Shown one piece after another: positions 17,720 to 26,150 of a stretch of DNA of 64,000 nt. Made by a program: the position numbers and the translations under genes. Origin of the DNA: Candidatus Gastranaerophilales bacterium (GTDB lineage: Bacteria; Cyanobacteriota; Vampirovibrionia; Gastranaerophilales; Gastranaerophilaceae); assembly GCA_944325605.1 (NCBI GenBank), contig CALVAX010000004.1, forward strand, positions 84,237-148,236. Reading direction: 5' to 3'. The notes under the pieces are model-generated. The model did not search any database. It worked only from the letters and a program-made list of their open reading frames with translations, and had not been told where the DNA came from. Every line of letters begins with the position of its first letter. Within the stretch, counting starts at the first letter, position 1.

Positions 17720-18883
17720 ATGAAAAAGATTTTGACGGGGATTTTAATATTTGCCGCACTCCAGAGCATAAGCTATGCCTCTGACATTAGTTTTGTTTAT
17801 ATTAACGGCTCTAATAACAACAATGAAAAAATGAAAAACTGGTTTGAGAAAGGAGTGAAAAAGCTTCATCCTGCAATAAAAACTCGGTTTGAAGAAGATG
17901 AACAGGTTAAACAGCTTATGCTCCAAAAAGAAATGAATATTGTTGAAGAGCCTGTAATATTTTTCTGGGGCGACAAGAGTAAAACCGACTTTGATTTTGT
18001 AACGGAAAGACTTGATTTATCAAAAGATTTCAGTCCGACTGTCGCATTTCAGGTCAGAAAACTTCTGACAGAATGCCTGCATGACGCAATATGGGTGCAA
18101 AAATTCCACCACATGCTTCCGATAATTCAGAATCTAAATGAAACAGTAAAACAAGAATACGCAAAAGGAAGAACCGTAATACTATACGGGTATTCTGCCG
18201 GAACTTTTATAACTTATGAATACCTTGTAAATACTCTTCCTTACATTAATCTGCAAGAACTGTTCCAGTATTTAAATGTTTCTGAAGATTTAAAAAAATT
18301 TATACAGGAAAACCCGAGAAAAAACACCTGCATTACAGCTCTTGAAGATGCAAAAATCGGCACAATGACAGCTGACGGCAAGTTTGTTTCTAACAACAAT
18401 GAAAACTCTGTAAAAGAACACTATCTTAATATTGACACTTCCACTGAGAAAGTTTGTTCTCCGCCGGGGGCAGTAAAAGGAGCGGTGAACTTTGCAAGCC
18501 CTCTTGTGCTTTTCTATTCAGATCTGGCGGATTCAAATTATGAACAAACTTACTTCAACAAATATATGCTCAAATATATTATGGAAAACGGACTTTTTCT
18601 GCTTACCGTAAATTTCAGAGAAGATCCGCTGGCATTTCCGTCATCGCAAAATCTGACGTATGAAGAAATGGAAAAAATTACAGGCTTAAGTTTTGCCGAT
18701 CCTAGAGGCTTTGTTTATGACAACAGCGGTGTATGGAGCTGGAGACCTTTCTTTATGGCTCATACTTCCTACTGGTCGGCAAGAAAACAGTTTTCAAAAG
18801 CGGTTGTAAAAAGCGTTATTGAAGGTTACAGATTTCAGTATGATCCGCTTTACCGCCAAAAATTACAATCTGACAATCTATAA
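17720..18883 (+). CDS. Secreted alpha/beta-hydrolase-like protein
   Basis: A 387-residue protein with a signal peptide (MKKILTGILIFAALQSISYA). The strand-turn-helix YGYSAGTF near residue 155 is a G-x-S-x-G nucleophile elbow, followed by a typical helix (ITYEYLVNTL). VKGAVNFASPLVLFYSD and a late HTSYW suggest the remaining hydrolase core with a possible catalytic His. Lipase or esterase activity is a reasonable inference. The only visible promoter (TTGTCC 17685, TAGTAT 17707) ends eight bases before the ATG and there is no ribosome site, so the mRNA may be leaderless. Followed by a 203-residue gene 29 bp later. Confidence 0.62.
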   Translation: MKKILTGILIFAALQSISYASDISFVYINGSNNNNEKMKNWFEKGVKKLHPAIKTRFEEDEQVKQLMLQKEMNIVEEPVIFFWGDKSKTDFDFVTERLDLSKDFSPTVAFQVRKLLTECLHDAIWVQKFHHMLPIIQNLNETVKQEYAKGRTVILYGYSAGTFITYEYLVNTLPYINLQELFQYLNVSEDLKKFIQENPRKNTCITALEDAKIGTMTADGKFVSNNNENSVKEHYLNIDTSTEKVCSPPGAVKGAVNFASPLVLFYSDLADSNYEQTYFNKYMLKYIMENGLFLLTVNFREDPLAFPSSQNLTYEEMEKITGLSFADPRGFVYDNSGVWSWRPFFMAHTSYWSARKQFSKAVVKSVIEGYRFQYDPLYRQKLQSDNL

Positions 18884-18912
18884 AATACTTTAATTATAAA
18901 TGGAGAAGAAAA

Positions 18913-19524
18913 ATGACAGAAAAATTTGACTTTACGGAAGGCGCACAATTTGATCCGGGATTTATCGGACATTTAAATGCTTTTGTGCCGAGCATTGAAT
19001 ACATTTATCAAAACCTTTACAGATTTAAAAATTTCAACCAGAAAAAGATGCAGTTTAAAATGCAGTATAATAAAATTGTTCATCTTATAGAAACTTACAT
19101 CGGCTTTTATCTTGGCTGTATGCTCTGGGCTGCCTGCATTAAAGATCTCAATAAACCAGTATTGAATAACCTTTGTTACGGCGCTGATTACGACGAAAAC
19201 GAAACCATCGGAGAAGCAGATTTTGTGAAAAAATACATTGAACAATTCCAAAAAGATGTTAAATACTATCTTGGACAGGATTACAAAATCGACGGTTTTA
19301 CAATAAAAGTTCTTGATGAATATATGGAATTTTTAAAACTGAATAAAGGTTTTACTTCAGTTCAGCAAACATCTGATATCAAGCTTAACAAAGAAATGGC
19401 AGAACTTTCACAAAGCGAAAAAGCTTCTATTCTTGATACAATCGCAAATGTCGTTGAAACAGGCAATTTCAAAGAACTTTACCCGCTGAACGACAAACTT
19501 TTTGCAAAAACAGCTAACGTATAA
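18913..19524 (+). CDS. Cytosolic helical protein, unknown
   Basis: A 203-residue protein behind GGAGAAG (18902-18908). It is mostly helical with aromatic-rich N-terminal half (FVPSIEYIYQNLYRFKNF), one hydrophobic segment (FYLGCMLWAACI near residue 57-68) and an acidic C-terminal half. No family recognised. It lies between the hydrolase-like gene and nagZ on the same strand with short gaps (29 and 5 bp), so the three are probably one transcript. Confidence 0.6.
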   Translation: MTEKFDFTEGAQFDPGFIGHLNAFVPSIEYIYQNLYRFKNFNQKKMQFKMQYNKIVHLIETYIGFYLGCMLWAACIKDLNKPVLNNLCYGADYDENETIGEADFVKKYIEQFQKDVKYYLGQDYKIDGFTIKVLDEYMEFLKLNKGFTSVQQTSDIKLNKEMAELSQSEKASILDTIANVVETGNFKELYPLNDKLFAKTANV

Positions 19525-19529
19525 AATCA

Positions 19530-20504
19530 ATGGATACAAAAGATAAAGTTTATTCAATGTTTATCATAGGAACCGACGGAGGAGGATACGAAAAAGCACT
19601 TTCGCATCCTCTCGGCGGTTTGATATTTTTTACGCACGATATTCAGTCAAAAACACAGTTCAAAAATTTTATTGACTGTATAAAAAGCAAATCCTCAGCC
19701 CCTCTTTTTCTTTCGATAGATCAGGAAGGCGGACGGGTTGAAAGAACCGAAAACATTCATAACGGAAAAAAATATTTGTCTGCAAGGTTTGCTTATGAAA
19801 AGGGCGGAGAATTTCTGCGTAATCAGACAAAACAAATTGCGCTTGAACTTAAAAATTTCGGTATAAATCTTAATTTTGCACCGTGCATTGATGTGAACAC
19901 AAACCCGAAAAACCCGATTATCGGCGAACGCTCATTTTCTGACAATCCGGATGAAGTCATTAAGGCTCAAACTATTGTTATTAAAGAATATCAGGCAAAC
20001 GGAATTCTGCCGTGCGTCAAACATTTTCCCGGGCACGGCGACGCTGACACCGACAGCCATCTGAGCCTCCCTGTCATAGATTTGCCCCTTGAAACAATGG
20101 AAAAAATTCATATTAAACCTTTCAAATCCGCAATAGAAAACGGGATTGAAATGATTATGGCGGCACATCTTCACTGCACCTGCTTTGACAAAGAAACAAT
20201 CCCTGCATCTTTAAGCAAAAATGCGCTCGGATATCTGAGGAACGTTTTGAATTATAAAGGGATAATAATCTCCGACGATATGATTATGAAAGGGGTTTCG
20301 GCATACGGTGCTGCTGAAGCCTGCGTAAAAGGAATAAAAGCAGGATTAAATATGTTTATCTACAGAAATTCAACACCCGAAACTATTGCAGCGATTGAAA
20401 AAATCGCAGAACTTGCAAAATCGGATACAGAACTTTCAAATTGCATTGAAAACTCTTACAATCTGATTTGCAGACTTAAACAAAAGTATGAAAAAATTCT
20501 TTGA
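19530..20504 (+). CDS. nagZ: Beta-N-acetylhexosaminidase, GH3
   Basis: A 324-residue single-domain GH3 enzyme that removes GlcNAc from anhydromuropeptides during cell-wall recycling (cytoplasm; no signal peptide). Visible: SIDQEGGRVER near residue 65, the substrate and acid/base loop KHFPGHGDADTDSH near 164-177 (the Asp-His pair special to NagZ-type enzymes), and ISDDMIMKG with nucleophile Asp249. Length fits bacterial NagZ. It lies five bases after the upstream helical gene. No other recycling gene (ampG, ldcA) is in view. Confidence 0.93.
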   Translation: MDTKDKVYSMFIIGTDGGGYEKALSHPLGGLIFFTHDIQSKTQFKNFIDCIKSKSSAPLFLSIDQEGGRVERTENIHNGKKYLSARFAYEKGGEFLRNQTKQIALELKNFGINLNFAPCIDVNTNPKNPIIGERSFSDNPDEVIKAQTIVIKEYQANGILPCVKHFPGHGDADTDSHLSLPVIDLPLETMEKIHIKPFKSAIENGIEMIMAAHLHCTCFDKETIPASLSKNALGYLRNVLNYKGIIISDDMIMKGVSAYGAAEACVKGIKAGLNMFIYRNSTPETIAAIEKIAELAKSDTELSNCIENSYNLICRLKQKYEKIL

Positions 20505-20644
20505 TAACCCTGAAAAATGTAAATATGGCCTTGTATAGCCAAAACCTTTTCGCAGCAATAGTTTTCATTGTATTTTAGCAGAAAATTATTGCAACATTTT
20601 TTAAGATTTCGTAACGATTTGACAAGTTTTAAACATGTTTCTGG

Positions 20645-20729
20645 TAGTATAAAAATTGGGTTGGTGATTTGCCCTTGTGGACACATAGCCGAAATACCTG
20701 CGAGGAATAACCCGAAAGGAATTTATTTA
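20645..20729 (+). promoter_or_regulatory. Promoter end and structured 5' leader of the symporter gene
   Basis: TTGACA (20619-20624) and an extended -10 TGGTAGTAT (TAGTAT 20645-20650) would start the RNA near 20656. The leader then begins with GGGTT (20658-20662), which pairs with AACCC (20709-20713) directly before the ribosome site GAAAGGA. Inside are CCC/GGG-type helices and AGCCGAAATACCTGC. Enclosing a ~45 nt folded core next to the Shine-Dalgarno suggests riboswitch-like control, but I cannot assign a class. Confidence 0.4.
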
Positions 20730-22301
20730 ATGAACAAATTTTTAATTGTACTTTTGACACTTTTATTAAACATTCAACAGGCAAAAGCATTTAGTATTGA
20801 TACTTTTATGGACAAAAATATTGCGCCTGTATCAGATGCAATTGCGGATTTTATTTTTCATCCGATTCACATTTTCGGAGCCGATGTTCCGATAATAATT
20901 TTCTGGATATTACTTGCGGGGGTATTTTTCACATTTTATTTAAGAGGCATAGCTGTCTGGGGATTTAAACATGCAATTGATCTGCTTATCAAACCTAAAA
21001 AATCAGGCGACGGCTCAGGCGAAGTTTCATCATTTCAGGCTCTGATGACGGCGTTGTCCGGAACAATAGGTTTAGGAAGTATTGCAGGTGTTGCAATCGC
21101 AATTTCCATGGGCGGGCCGGGCGCTGCATTCTGGATTATTGTAGGCTCCATTCTCGGTATGTCATTGAAATTTGTAGAAGCAGCGCTGGCTGTTAAATAC
21201 AGAAGATTTAACCTTGACGGTTCAATATCAGGAGGCCCGATGCACTATATGGCACACGGACTCACAAGAAAAAAACTTAGATGGCTCGGACAGCCGCTTT
21301 CGATAATCTTTGCGATACTTTGTATCTGCGGCGGCATCACGGGCGGAAACATGATTCAGATAAATCAGGCCGCTAATCAGTTTGTGAATGTTTGCGGCGG
21401 GGCTAACGGGCCTTTGCACAATTTTCACTGGATTATCGGTCTTGGCATGGCTGTTGTTGTAGGGTTAATTGTAATAGGCGGGATTAAAAATATTGTTAAA
21501 GTTACTGAAAAAATCGTTCCGCTGAAAATTTTCATTTATTTGTTTGCGGCAATGGTTGTTATTATATGCAACTTCAAATTAATTCCGCATGCAGCATGGG
21601 TTATTGTAAAAGAAGCGTTTAAACCGGAACCTATTTACGGCGCAATGTTTGTTGCAATGATTATGGGATTGAGAAGATCCGTTCAATCAAACGAAGCAGG
21701 TACTGGCTCTGCGCCGATTGTTTATGCAACAGTAAAGACGGATGAGCCTTTATCTCAAGGATTTGTTGCACTTCTTGATCCGTTTTTGACAGGTTTTATG
21801 TGCACGCTGACCGCTTTTGCAATTGTAATCACAGGGGTTTACCAGACTCATGCCGGTGAAACTTCAGGCATTGAAATGACTTCAGAAGCAATTTCTTCTG
21901 TTATGCCGTTCTTCCCGACTTTGCTTGCAGGTATTGTTCTTTTGTATGCACTATCAACAATCATCAGCTGGGCATATTACGGTCAGAAATCATGGAATTT
22001 CCTCTTTGGCGAAGGAAAGAAAAGAACCCTGACATTCCAATTTATTTACTGCGCATTTATCGTAATCGGTTCAGTGTTGAACGTAACATCCGTAATCAAC
22101 ATAACAGATGCGATGATGATTGCAATGTCCGTTCCGAATATCATTGCAATGTATATTCTGGCTCCGGAAGTTAAAAAAGATTTGAAAGAATACTGTATCA
22201 AGCATCAGCTTGGAAAACTCGTTAACCGTGATTGGCTGGCGTCTGCACCTGCTGCAGTTACGGCAGCGGAAGAGGAGGACAAATGTCAGACAGCCAGATA
22301 A
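20730..22301 (+). CDS. Alanine/glycine:cation symporter (AGCS family)
   Basis: A 523-residue inner-membrane transporter, start ATG at 20730 behind GAAAGGA (longer in-frame starts run through the promoter/leader). It opens with a signal-like helix, then about ten transmembrane helices. AGCS signatures are the ALSGTIGLGSIAGVAIAISMGGPGA segment near residue 105-129, the GGPMHYM loop near 170 and RRSVQSNEAGTGSAP near 312. It takes up alanine or glycine with Na+ or H+. Its end overlaps the ACT-domain gene by 19 bases. Confidence 0.92.
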   Translation: MNKFLIVLLTLLLNIQQAKAFSIDTFMDKNIAPVSDAIADFIFHPIHIFGADVPIIIFWILLAGVFFTFYLRGIAVWGFKHAIDLLIKPKKSGDGSGEVSSFQALMTALSGTIGLGSIAGVAIAISMGGPGAAFWIIVGSILGMSLKFVEAALAVKYRRFNLDGSISGGPMHYMAHGLTRKKLRWLGQPLSIIFAILCICGGITGGNMIQINQAANQFVNVCGGANGPLHNFHWIIGLGMAVVVGLIVIGGIKNIVKVTEKIVPLKIFIYLFAAMVVIICNFKLIPHAAWVIVKEAFKPEPIYGAMFVAMIMGLRRSVQSNEAGTGSAPIVYATVKTDEPLSQGFVALLDPFLTGFMCTLTAFAIVITGVYQTHAGETSGIEMTSEAISSVMPFFPTLLAGIVLLYALSTIISWAYYGQKSWNFLFGEGKKRTLTFQFIYCAFIVIGSVLNVTSVINITDAMMIAMSVPNIIAMYILAPEVKKDLKEYCIKHQLGKLVNRDWLASAPAAVTAAEEEDKCQTAR

Positions 22302-22561
22302 TTGTAACAGTTTCCGGAGTGGATAAAGTCGGAATTGTAGCTAAAGTGACTTCAGTTATGGCTCAATATGAAGTCAACATTGAAGACATTAAACAAACGC
22401 TTATGCAGGGACATTTTGTAATGTTTATGCTCGGCAATATCGAAAAATCAAAATTTTCCTTCAAAGAAATAAAAGAAGCGCTTGTCACAGCAGGCAAAGA
22501 ACTCGGAATGGAAGTCTGGGTTCAGAGAAAAGAAATTTTCGATAATATGCATAATATTTAA
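22283..22561 (+). CDS. ACT-domain protein, UPF0237 family
   Basis: A 92-residue protein starting MSDSQIIVTVSGVDKVGIVA; the ATG at 22283 follows AAGAGGAGG inside the symporter's last codons, so the two are translationally coupled. One ACT domain at the N-terminus (VDKVGIVAKVTSVMAQYEVNIEDIKQT) and the conserved MEVWVQRKEIFDNMHNI tail match the UPF0237/GcvR-like family, which binds small ligands, often amino acids. Being coupled to an amino-acid symporter supports a sensing role. Confidence 0.88.
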   Translation: MSDSQIIVTVSGVDKVGIVAKVTSVMAQYEVNIEDIKQTLMQGHFVMFMLGNIEKSKFSFKEIKEALVTAGKELGMEVWVQRKEIFDNMHNI

Positions 22562-22595
22562 AATTTTAACCATACCTTTCTTTTATAAACCACAC

Positions 22596-22634
22596 AAAAA
22601 GCACTGTTTCACGTAAAAATCAGCAGTGCTTTTT
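22596..22634 (+). terminator. Rho-independent terminator after the ACT gene
   Basis: AAAAAGCACTG (22596-22606) pairs exactly with CAGTGCTTTTT (22624-22634), an 11-bp stem ending in a T-run. Confidence 0.85.
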
Positions 22635-22752
22635 ATAATTAGAGAAAAGTTTTCTGCCGGAAGAATTTCTGACGACTTTTTATTATATAAATGATGTTTT
22701 CAAAAAATAATTTCAATGATATAATAACTACAGTCGGAGTTAAGCAAGCCCT

Positions 22753-24984
22753 ATGATGAGCCAAAACAAAAAGTTGTCCATAGCATTTTACTGGCACATG
22801 CACCAGCCGGTATATCAATTAACGCCTGACGGGGATTTTCTGATGCCATGGGTAAGGCTTCATGCCGTAAAAGATTACCTTGAAATGGTGACTCTTCTTG
22901 ATAAATTCAAAAATATTAAATTGAATTTTAATCTTGTCCCCGTACTTCTTGATTCGTTAATTAATTACGGAGAAAACGGCTTTCACGACCTTCATTCAAG
23001 GATTACAGTAAAAGAAGTTGAGGATCTGAGTGACGATGACAAGGAATTTATCCTGAACAATTTTTTTGATGCAAATTATCAAACAATGATATTTCCGTTA
23101 GAGGAATACAACAGACTTTATCAGAAAAGGATTTCAACGCCGGATTTTACGCTTGATATGTTCACAGATCAGGAATATTCCGACCTGATGGCACTGTTCA
23201 ATCTTGCCTGGTTTGATTCTTCATACAAAAACAAATATCCTGCATTAAGAAAGCTGTTTAAAAAAGGTAAAAATTACACAACAGACGACAGACGTGCGAT
23301 TATAGAAATTCAACGGGATATTATCAGAAAAATTATACCTGCATACAAAAAATTCACAAAGAAAAACCGGATTGAGATTACGACAAGCCCGTATTATCAT
23401 CCGATTTTGCCGATACTTCTGGACATTAACGGAATAAAAAAGAGTTTTACGGATGACCTGCCTGTCGAATTAAAGATGGAACTTGATGCAAAACTCCAGA
23501 CAGAACTGGCGCTTGACAGGATTGAAGAACTTTTTGGCAAACGCCCGAAAGGCATCTGGCCTTCCGAACACTGTGTAAGCCCCAAAACTCTTGATATGCT
23601 CAAAAATATCGGTATTGAATGGACAATTTCCGATGAAGGAATTCTTTCAAACAGTATCGGATTTGAGTTCGTACGGGATTTCAAAGGATATCTGGAAGAT
23701 CCGTATCATCTTTTAAAATCTTATGAATACAAAAACGGTTTGAAAATTATATTCAGAGATGCCGTAATTCCCAACCTTATAAGCTTTGAATATCCGAACC
23801 ACAATGCAGAACTTGCAGCAAACGATCTTTATGACAGAATTAAGGTTATCCAGAGCAAACTTTTAACTTCCCCTGACGAAGACCATCTTCTGACAATCGC
23901 AATGGACGGCGAAAACTGCTGGGAAAATTACCCGCAAAACGGCTTTGTATTCTTAAAAACGCTGTATAAATTAATCGAAGAAGACAAATCGCTTGAAACT
24001 GTTCTTATCAGTGATTATCTTGAGAAAGAAAGGGGCAGAAAACCGCTTAAGAAAATACATTCAGGCTCATGGATAAACAGAAACTTTAAATTCTGGATAG
24101 ATGAACCTTTGAAAAATCTTGCCTGGACATACCTTAAACAGGTCAGAGATGATTTTTCAAAATTTGTAAAATCAAATCCTCTGGATAAAAACATAGCAAA
24201 AGCAAAAAAAGAACTTTTCATCTGCGAAGGCAGCGACTGGTTCTGGTGGTATGGAGAACCCAACAATTCAGGAAGAGATAATATTTTTGATTACCTGTTC
24301 AGAGAACATTTGAAAAACATTTATTATTACCTCGGGCTTGAACCTCCGGCGTATTTAAACACTCCGCTGACATCAGCAATCGCCAAACCCTCACGCTACC
24401 CGAAAGGTGAAATTACCCCTTCCATTTCAGGTATTGCAACATCGGATGACTCATGGTTAAACGCCGGCTGTATTGACATTCCTGACGGGCCGCTGCTGAG
24501 TGAATCCAAATTCTTTGACAAAATATGTTTCGGGTATGACAAAAACAATTTTTACTTAAGATTTTATATAAATGATTACATCCAAAACAATCCTGAAATA
24601 ACAGACAAAACTTTCCAGATCTACATTTACATGCGAAATGCCGACAGAAAACAATCCCTGTCGCCTGTTCGGCTTATCAGCAAAACCGAAAGCATACTGC
24701 CGATTTCAAAAGAAAAATTCCATAATGAACTCCAAATTACAACGACGAAAGAAAACGTAAAACTCGTACGCCTGATTAAATCAATTCCGAATAATCTCTG
24801 GGTTTTACAACCGGTTAAAGATATCAAATGCCGGTATCAAAATGTAATAGATATGAGTGTCCCATTTGATTTAATTGACATTTCTATGGATGAAGCTTTG
24901 GAATTCTGTTTTGTAGACGGAAATTACGGGATAAAAAATTTCTTTATTCCAAACGACATGCTTTTGACAATAAAAAGAGAATAG
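22753..24984 (+). CDS. Glycoside hydrolase family 57 (alpha-amylase/amylopullulanase-like)
   Basis: A 743-residue cytosolic enzyme of GH57, retaining alpha-glucan hydrolases or transferases. The N-terminal HMHQP near residue 14 opens the (beta/alpha)7 barrel. IWPSEH holds the nucleophile Glu272, and AMDGENCWENY holds the acid/base Asp385. The C-terminal third (from about 540) contains the conserved helical part and a beta-rich module (about 560-735) of the type attached to larger GH57 proteins. It has no signal peptide, so the substrate is probably storage glycogen or imported maltodextrin. Lone gene, tandem with neighbours but with a 190 bp gap upstream. Confidence 0.9.
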   Translation: MMSQNKKLSIAFYWHMHQPVYQLTPDGDFLMPWVRLHAVKDYLEMVTLLDKFKNIKLNFNLVPVLLDSLINYGENGFHDLHSRITVKEVEDLSDDDKEFILNNFFDANYQTMIFPLEEYNRLYQKRISTPDFTLDMFTDQEYSDLMALFNLAWFDSSYKNKYPALRKLFKKGKNYTTDDRRAIIEIQRDIIRKIIPAYKKFTKKNRIEITTSPYYHPILPILLDINGIKKSFTDDLPVELKMELDAKLQTELALDRIEELFGKRPKGIWPSEHCVSPKTLDMLKNIGIEWTISDEGILSNSIGFEFVRDFKGYLEDPYHLLKSYEYKNGLKIIFRDAVIPNLISFEYPNHNAELAANDLYDRIKVIQSKLLTSPDEDHLLTIAMDGENCWENYPQNGFVFLKTLYKLIEEDKSLETVLISDYLEKERGRKPLKKIHSGSWINRNFKFWIDEPLKNLAWTYLKQVRDDFSKFVKSNPLDKNIAKAKKELFICEGSDWFWWYGEPNNSGRDNIFDYLFREHLKNIYYYLGLEPPAYLNTPLTSAIAKPSRYPKGEITPSISGIATSDDSWLNAGCIDIPDGPLLSESKFFDKICFGYDKNNFYLRFYINDYIQNNPEITDKTFQIYIYMRNADRKQSLSPVRLISKTESILPISKEKFHNELQITTTKENVKLVRLIKSIPNNLWVLQPVKDIKCRYQNVIDMSVPFDLIDISMDEALEFCFVDGNYGIKNFFIPNDMLLTIKRE

Positions 24985-25070
24985 TTTATGAAAATTTGTA
25001 AAAATAACTTCAGATATTCTAAAGTTTATTTTTTTTCATCCGTTAAAGAATAAATATAAAAGGATTAAAA

Positions 25071-25256
25071 ATGACAGACTTGTATTCGGATTATTCAAAC
25101 AACAAAGGAACACCGGAATTACCGGACAATTACTGGAAAAACCAGACTAACAGAGGAGAAAAGCAAGAAAATTACAATGTTTTCGACAGCATGGTCAAGG
25201 CTAACTTCGGAAAAGGTCTTGAAGATTTGTCTGTTTTTAAGACAAAAAATAATTAA
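25071..25256 (+). CDS. Small polar protein, unknown
   Basis: A 61-residue protein with a good ribosome site (AAAAGGATTAAAAATG). Composition is Asn/Lys/Asp/Tyr-rich; the C-terminal half contains [20 protein letters not shown], a likely helix. No signal peptide or membrane helix. It ends four bases into the convergent dut gene. No family recognised. Confidence 0.5.
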   Translation: MTDLYSDYSNNKGTPELPDNYWKNQTNRGEKQENYNVFDSMVKANFGKGLEDLSVFKTKNN

Positions 25257-25693
25257 TTTCTTCCTGTAGAGCCGAACCCGCCTTCTCCGCGGACAGTTTC
25301 AGAAAGCTCTACCGTGACTTCAAGTTCAGCCCTTTCAACTTTAGCAATTACCATCTGCGCTATTCTTTCATCCGGAAGTATTGTATATTCTTCTTTTGAA
25401 AGGTTTACAACCGGCACACACACTTCGCCTCTGTAATCTTCATCAATTGTTCCGACACAGTTGATAAGAGTTATACCATGTTTGATTGCCAATCCTGAAC
25501 GGGGACGGATTTGTGCTTCATACCCGTGTTCCAGTTCAATTTTTATACCGGTCGGAATTAATGTTCTTTCAAGCGGTTTCAGGCTTATCGGGACATCGAC
25601 CGCCGCACACAAATCCATACCCGCAGCCCCTTCTGTCTTGTATTCAGGCAAATTTTTATTGTTAGGAAGTCTTTCTATTTTTAATATTGTCAT
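25253..25693 (-). CDS. dut: dUTP diphosphatase
   Basis: A 146-residue trimeric dUTPase converting dUTP to dUMP and PPi. All five motifs are present in order: [30 protein letters not shown] with the catalytic Asp, RIAQMVI, and the C-terminal [11 protein letters not shown] arm that closes over the active site. Length is normal. Start ATG at 25693 is preceded by AAAGGAG. Single gene, tail to tail with the 61-residue gene. Confidence 0.96.
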   Translation of the reverse strand: MTILKIERLPNNKNLPEYKTEGAAGMDLCAAVDVPISLKPLERTLIPTGIKIELEHGYEAQIRPRSGLAIKHGITLINCVGTIDEDYRGEVCVPVVNLSKEEYTILPDERIAQMVIAKVERAELEVTVELSETVRGEGGFGSTGRN

Positions 25694-25839
25694 TGTTTTC
25701 TCCTTTAACCTAATATTAATACAGGTCAGTATTTTTATAAAATTATTAACTTATGTAACAAAAAATACGTTCTTTGAAAATAGATTCTGCCCGAATACTT
25801 TATATATATACCGGACGATAAGAAAAGAGAGGTATATTT

Positions 25840-26070
25840 ATGTATGAGATTTTAAACAAGAAAATCACAATTGCGGATGTTATTGTTTTTCTGGAAAAAT
25901 GTTTCGCACATGGAACAACTAAAGATAAAAATACCGGAAATGTCATTTGCGATAATTTATCTAACTTTGAATTTTTAGACATAAACATGGATATGCCTGA
26001 CGTTAATCTTGAATTTCAGGATATTGTATTAGATTTTAATGATATTAAATTTGTAGAACTGGCGGCATAG
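25840..26070 (+). CDS. Small acidic protein, unknown
   Basis: A 76-residue protein starting MYEILNKKITIADVIVFLEK behind AGAGAGG. The C-terminal half alternates Asp/Glu/Asn with hydrophobic residues (NMDMPDVNLEFQDIVLDFND), a beta-like acidic pattern. No signal peptide. No family recognised. A strong terminator follows 16 bp after the stop, supporting a real transcript. Confidence 0.5.
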   Translation: MYEILNKKITIADVIVFLEKCFAHGTTKDKNTGNVICDNLSNFEFLDINMDMPDVNLEFQDIVLDFNDIKFVELAA

Positions 26071-26086
26071 AATCTCCTTTCGCCAG

Positions 26087-26118
26087 AAAAAACAGAGGTT
26101 GTGCAACCTCTGTTTTTT
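26087..26118. terminator. Bidirectional terminator
   Basis: AAAAAACAGAGGTT (26087-26100) pairs perfectly with AACCTCTGTTTTTT (26105-26118), ending both the small gene at 26070 and convergent alaS. Confidence 0.9.
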
Positions 26119-26150
26119 TGTTTTTTATCAAACCGTGAAAAATTTACTTT

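Noticed and set aside
20656..20713. Cobalamin riboswitch in the symporter leader
   Set aside because: AATACCTGC resembles part of a B12 box, but the leader is too short and other conserved elements are missing.
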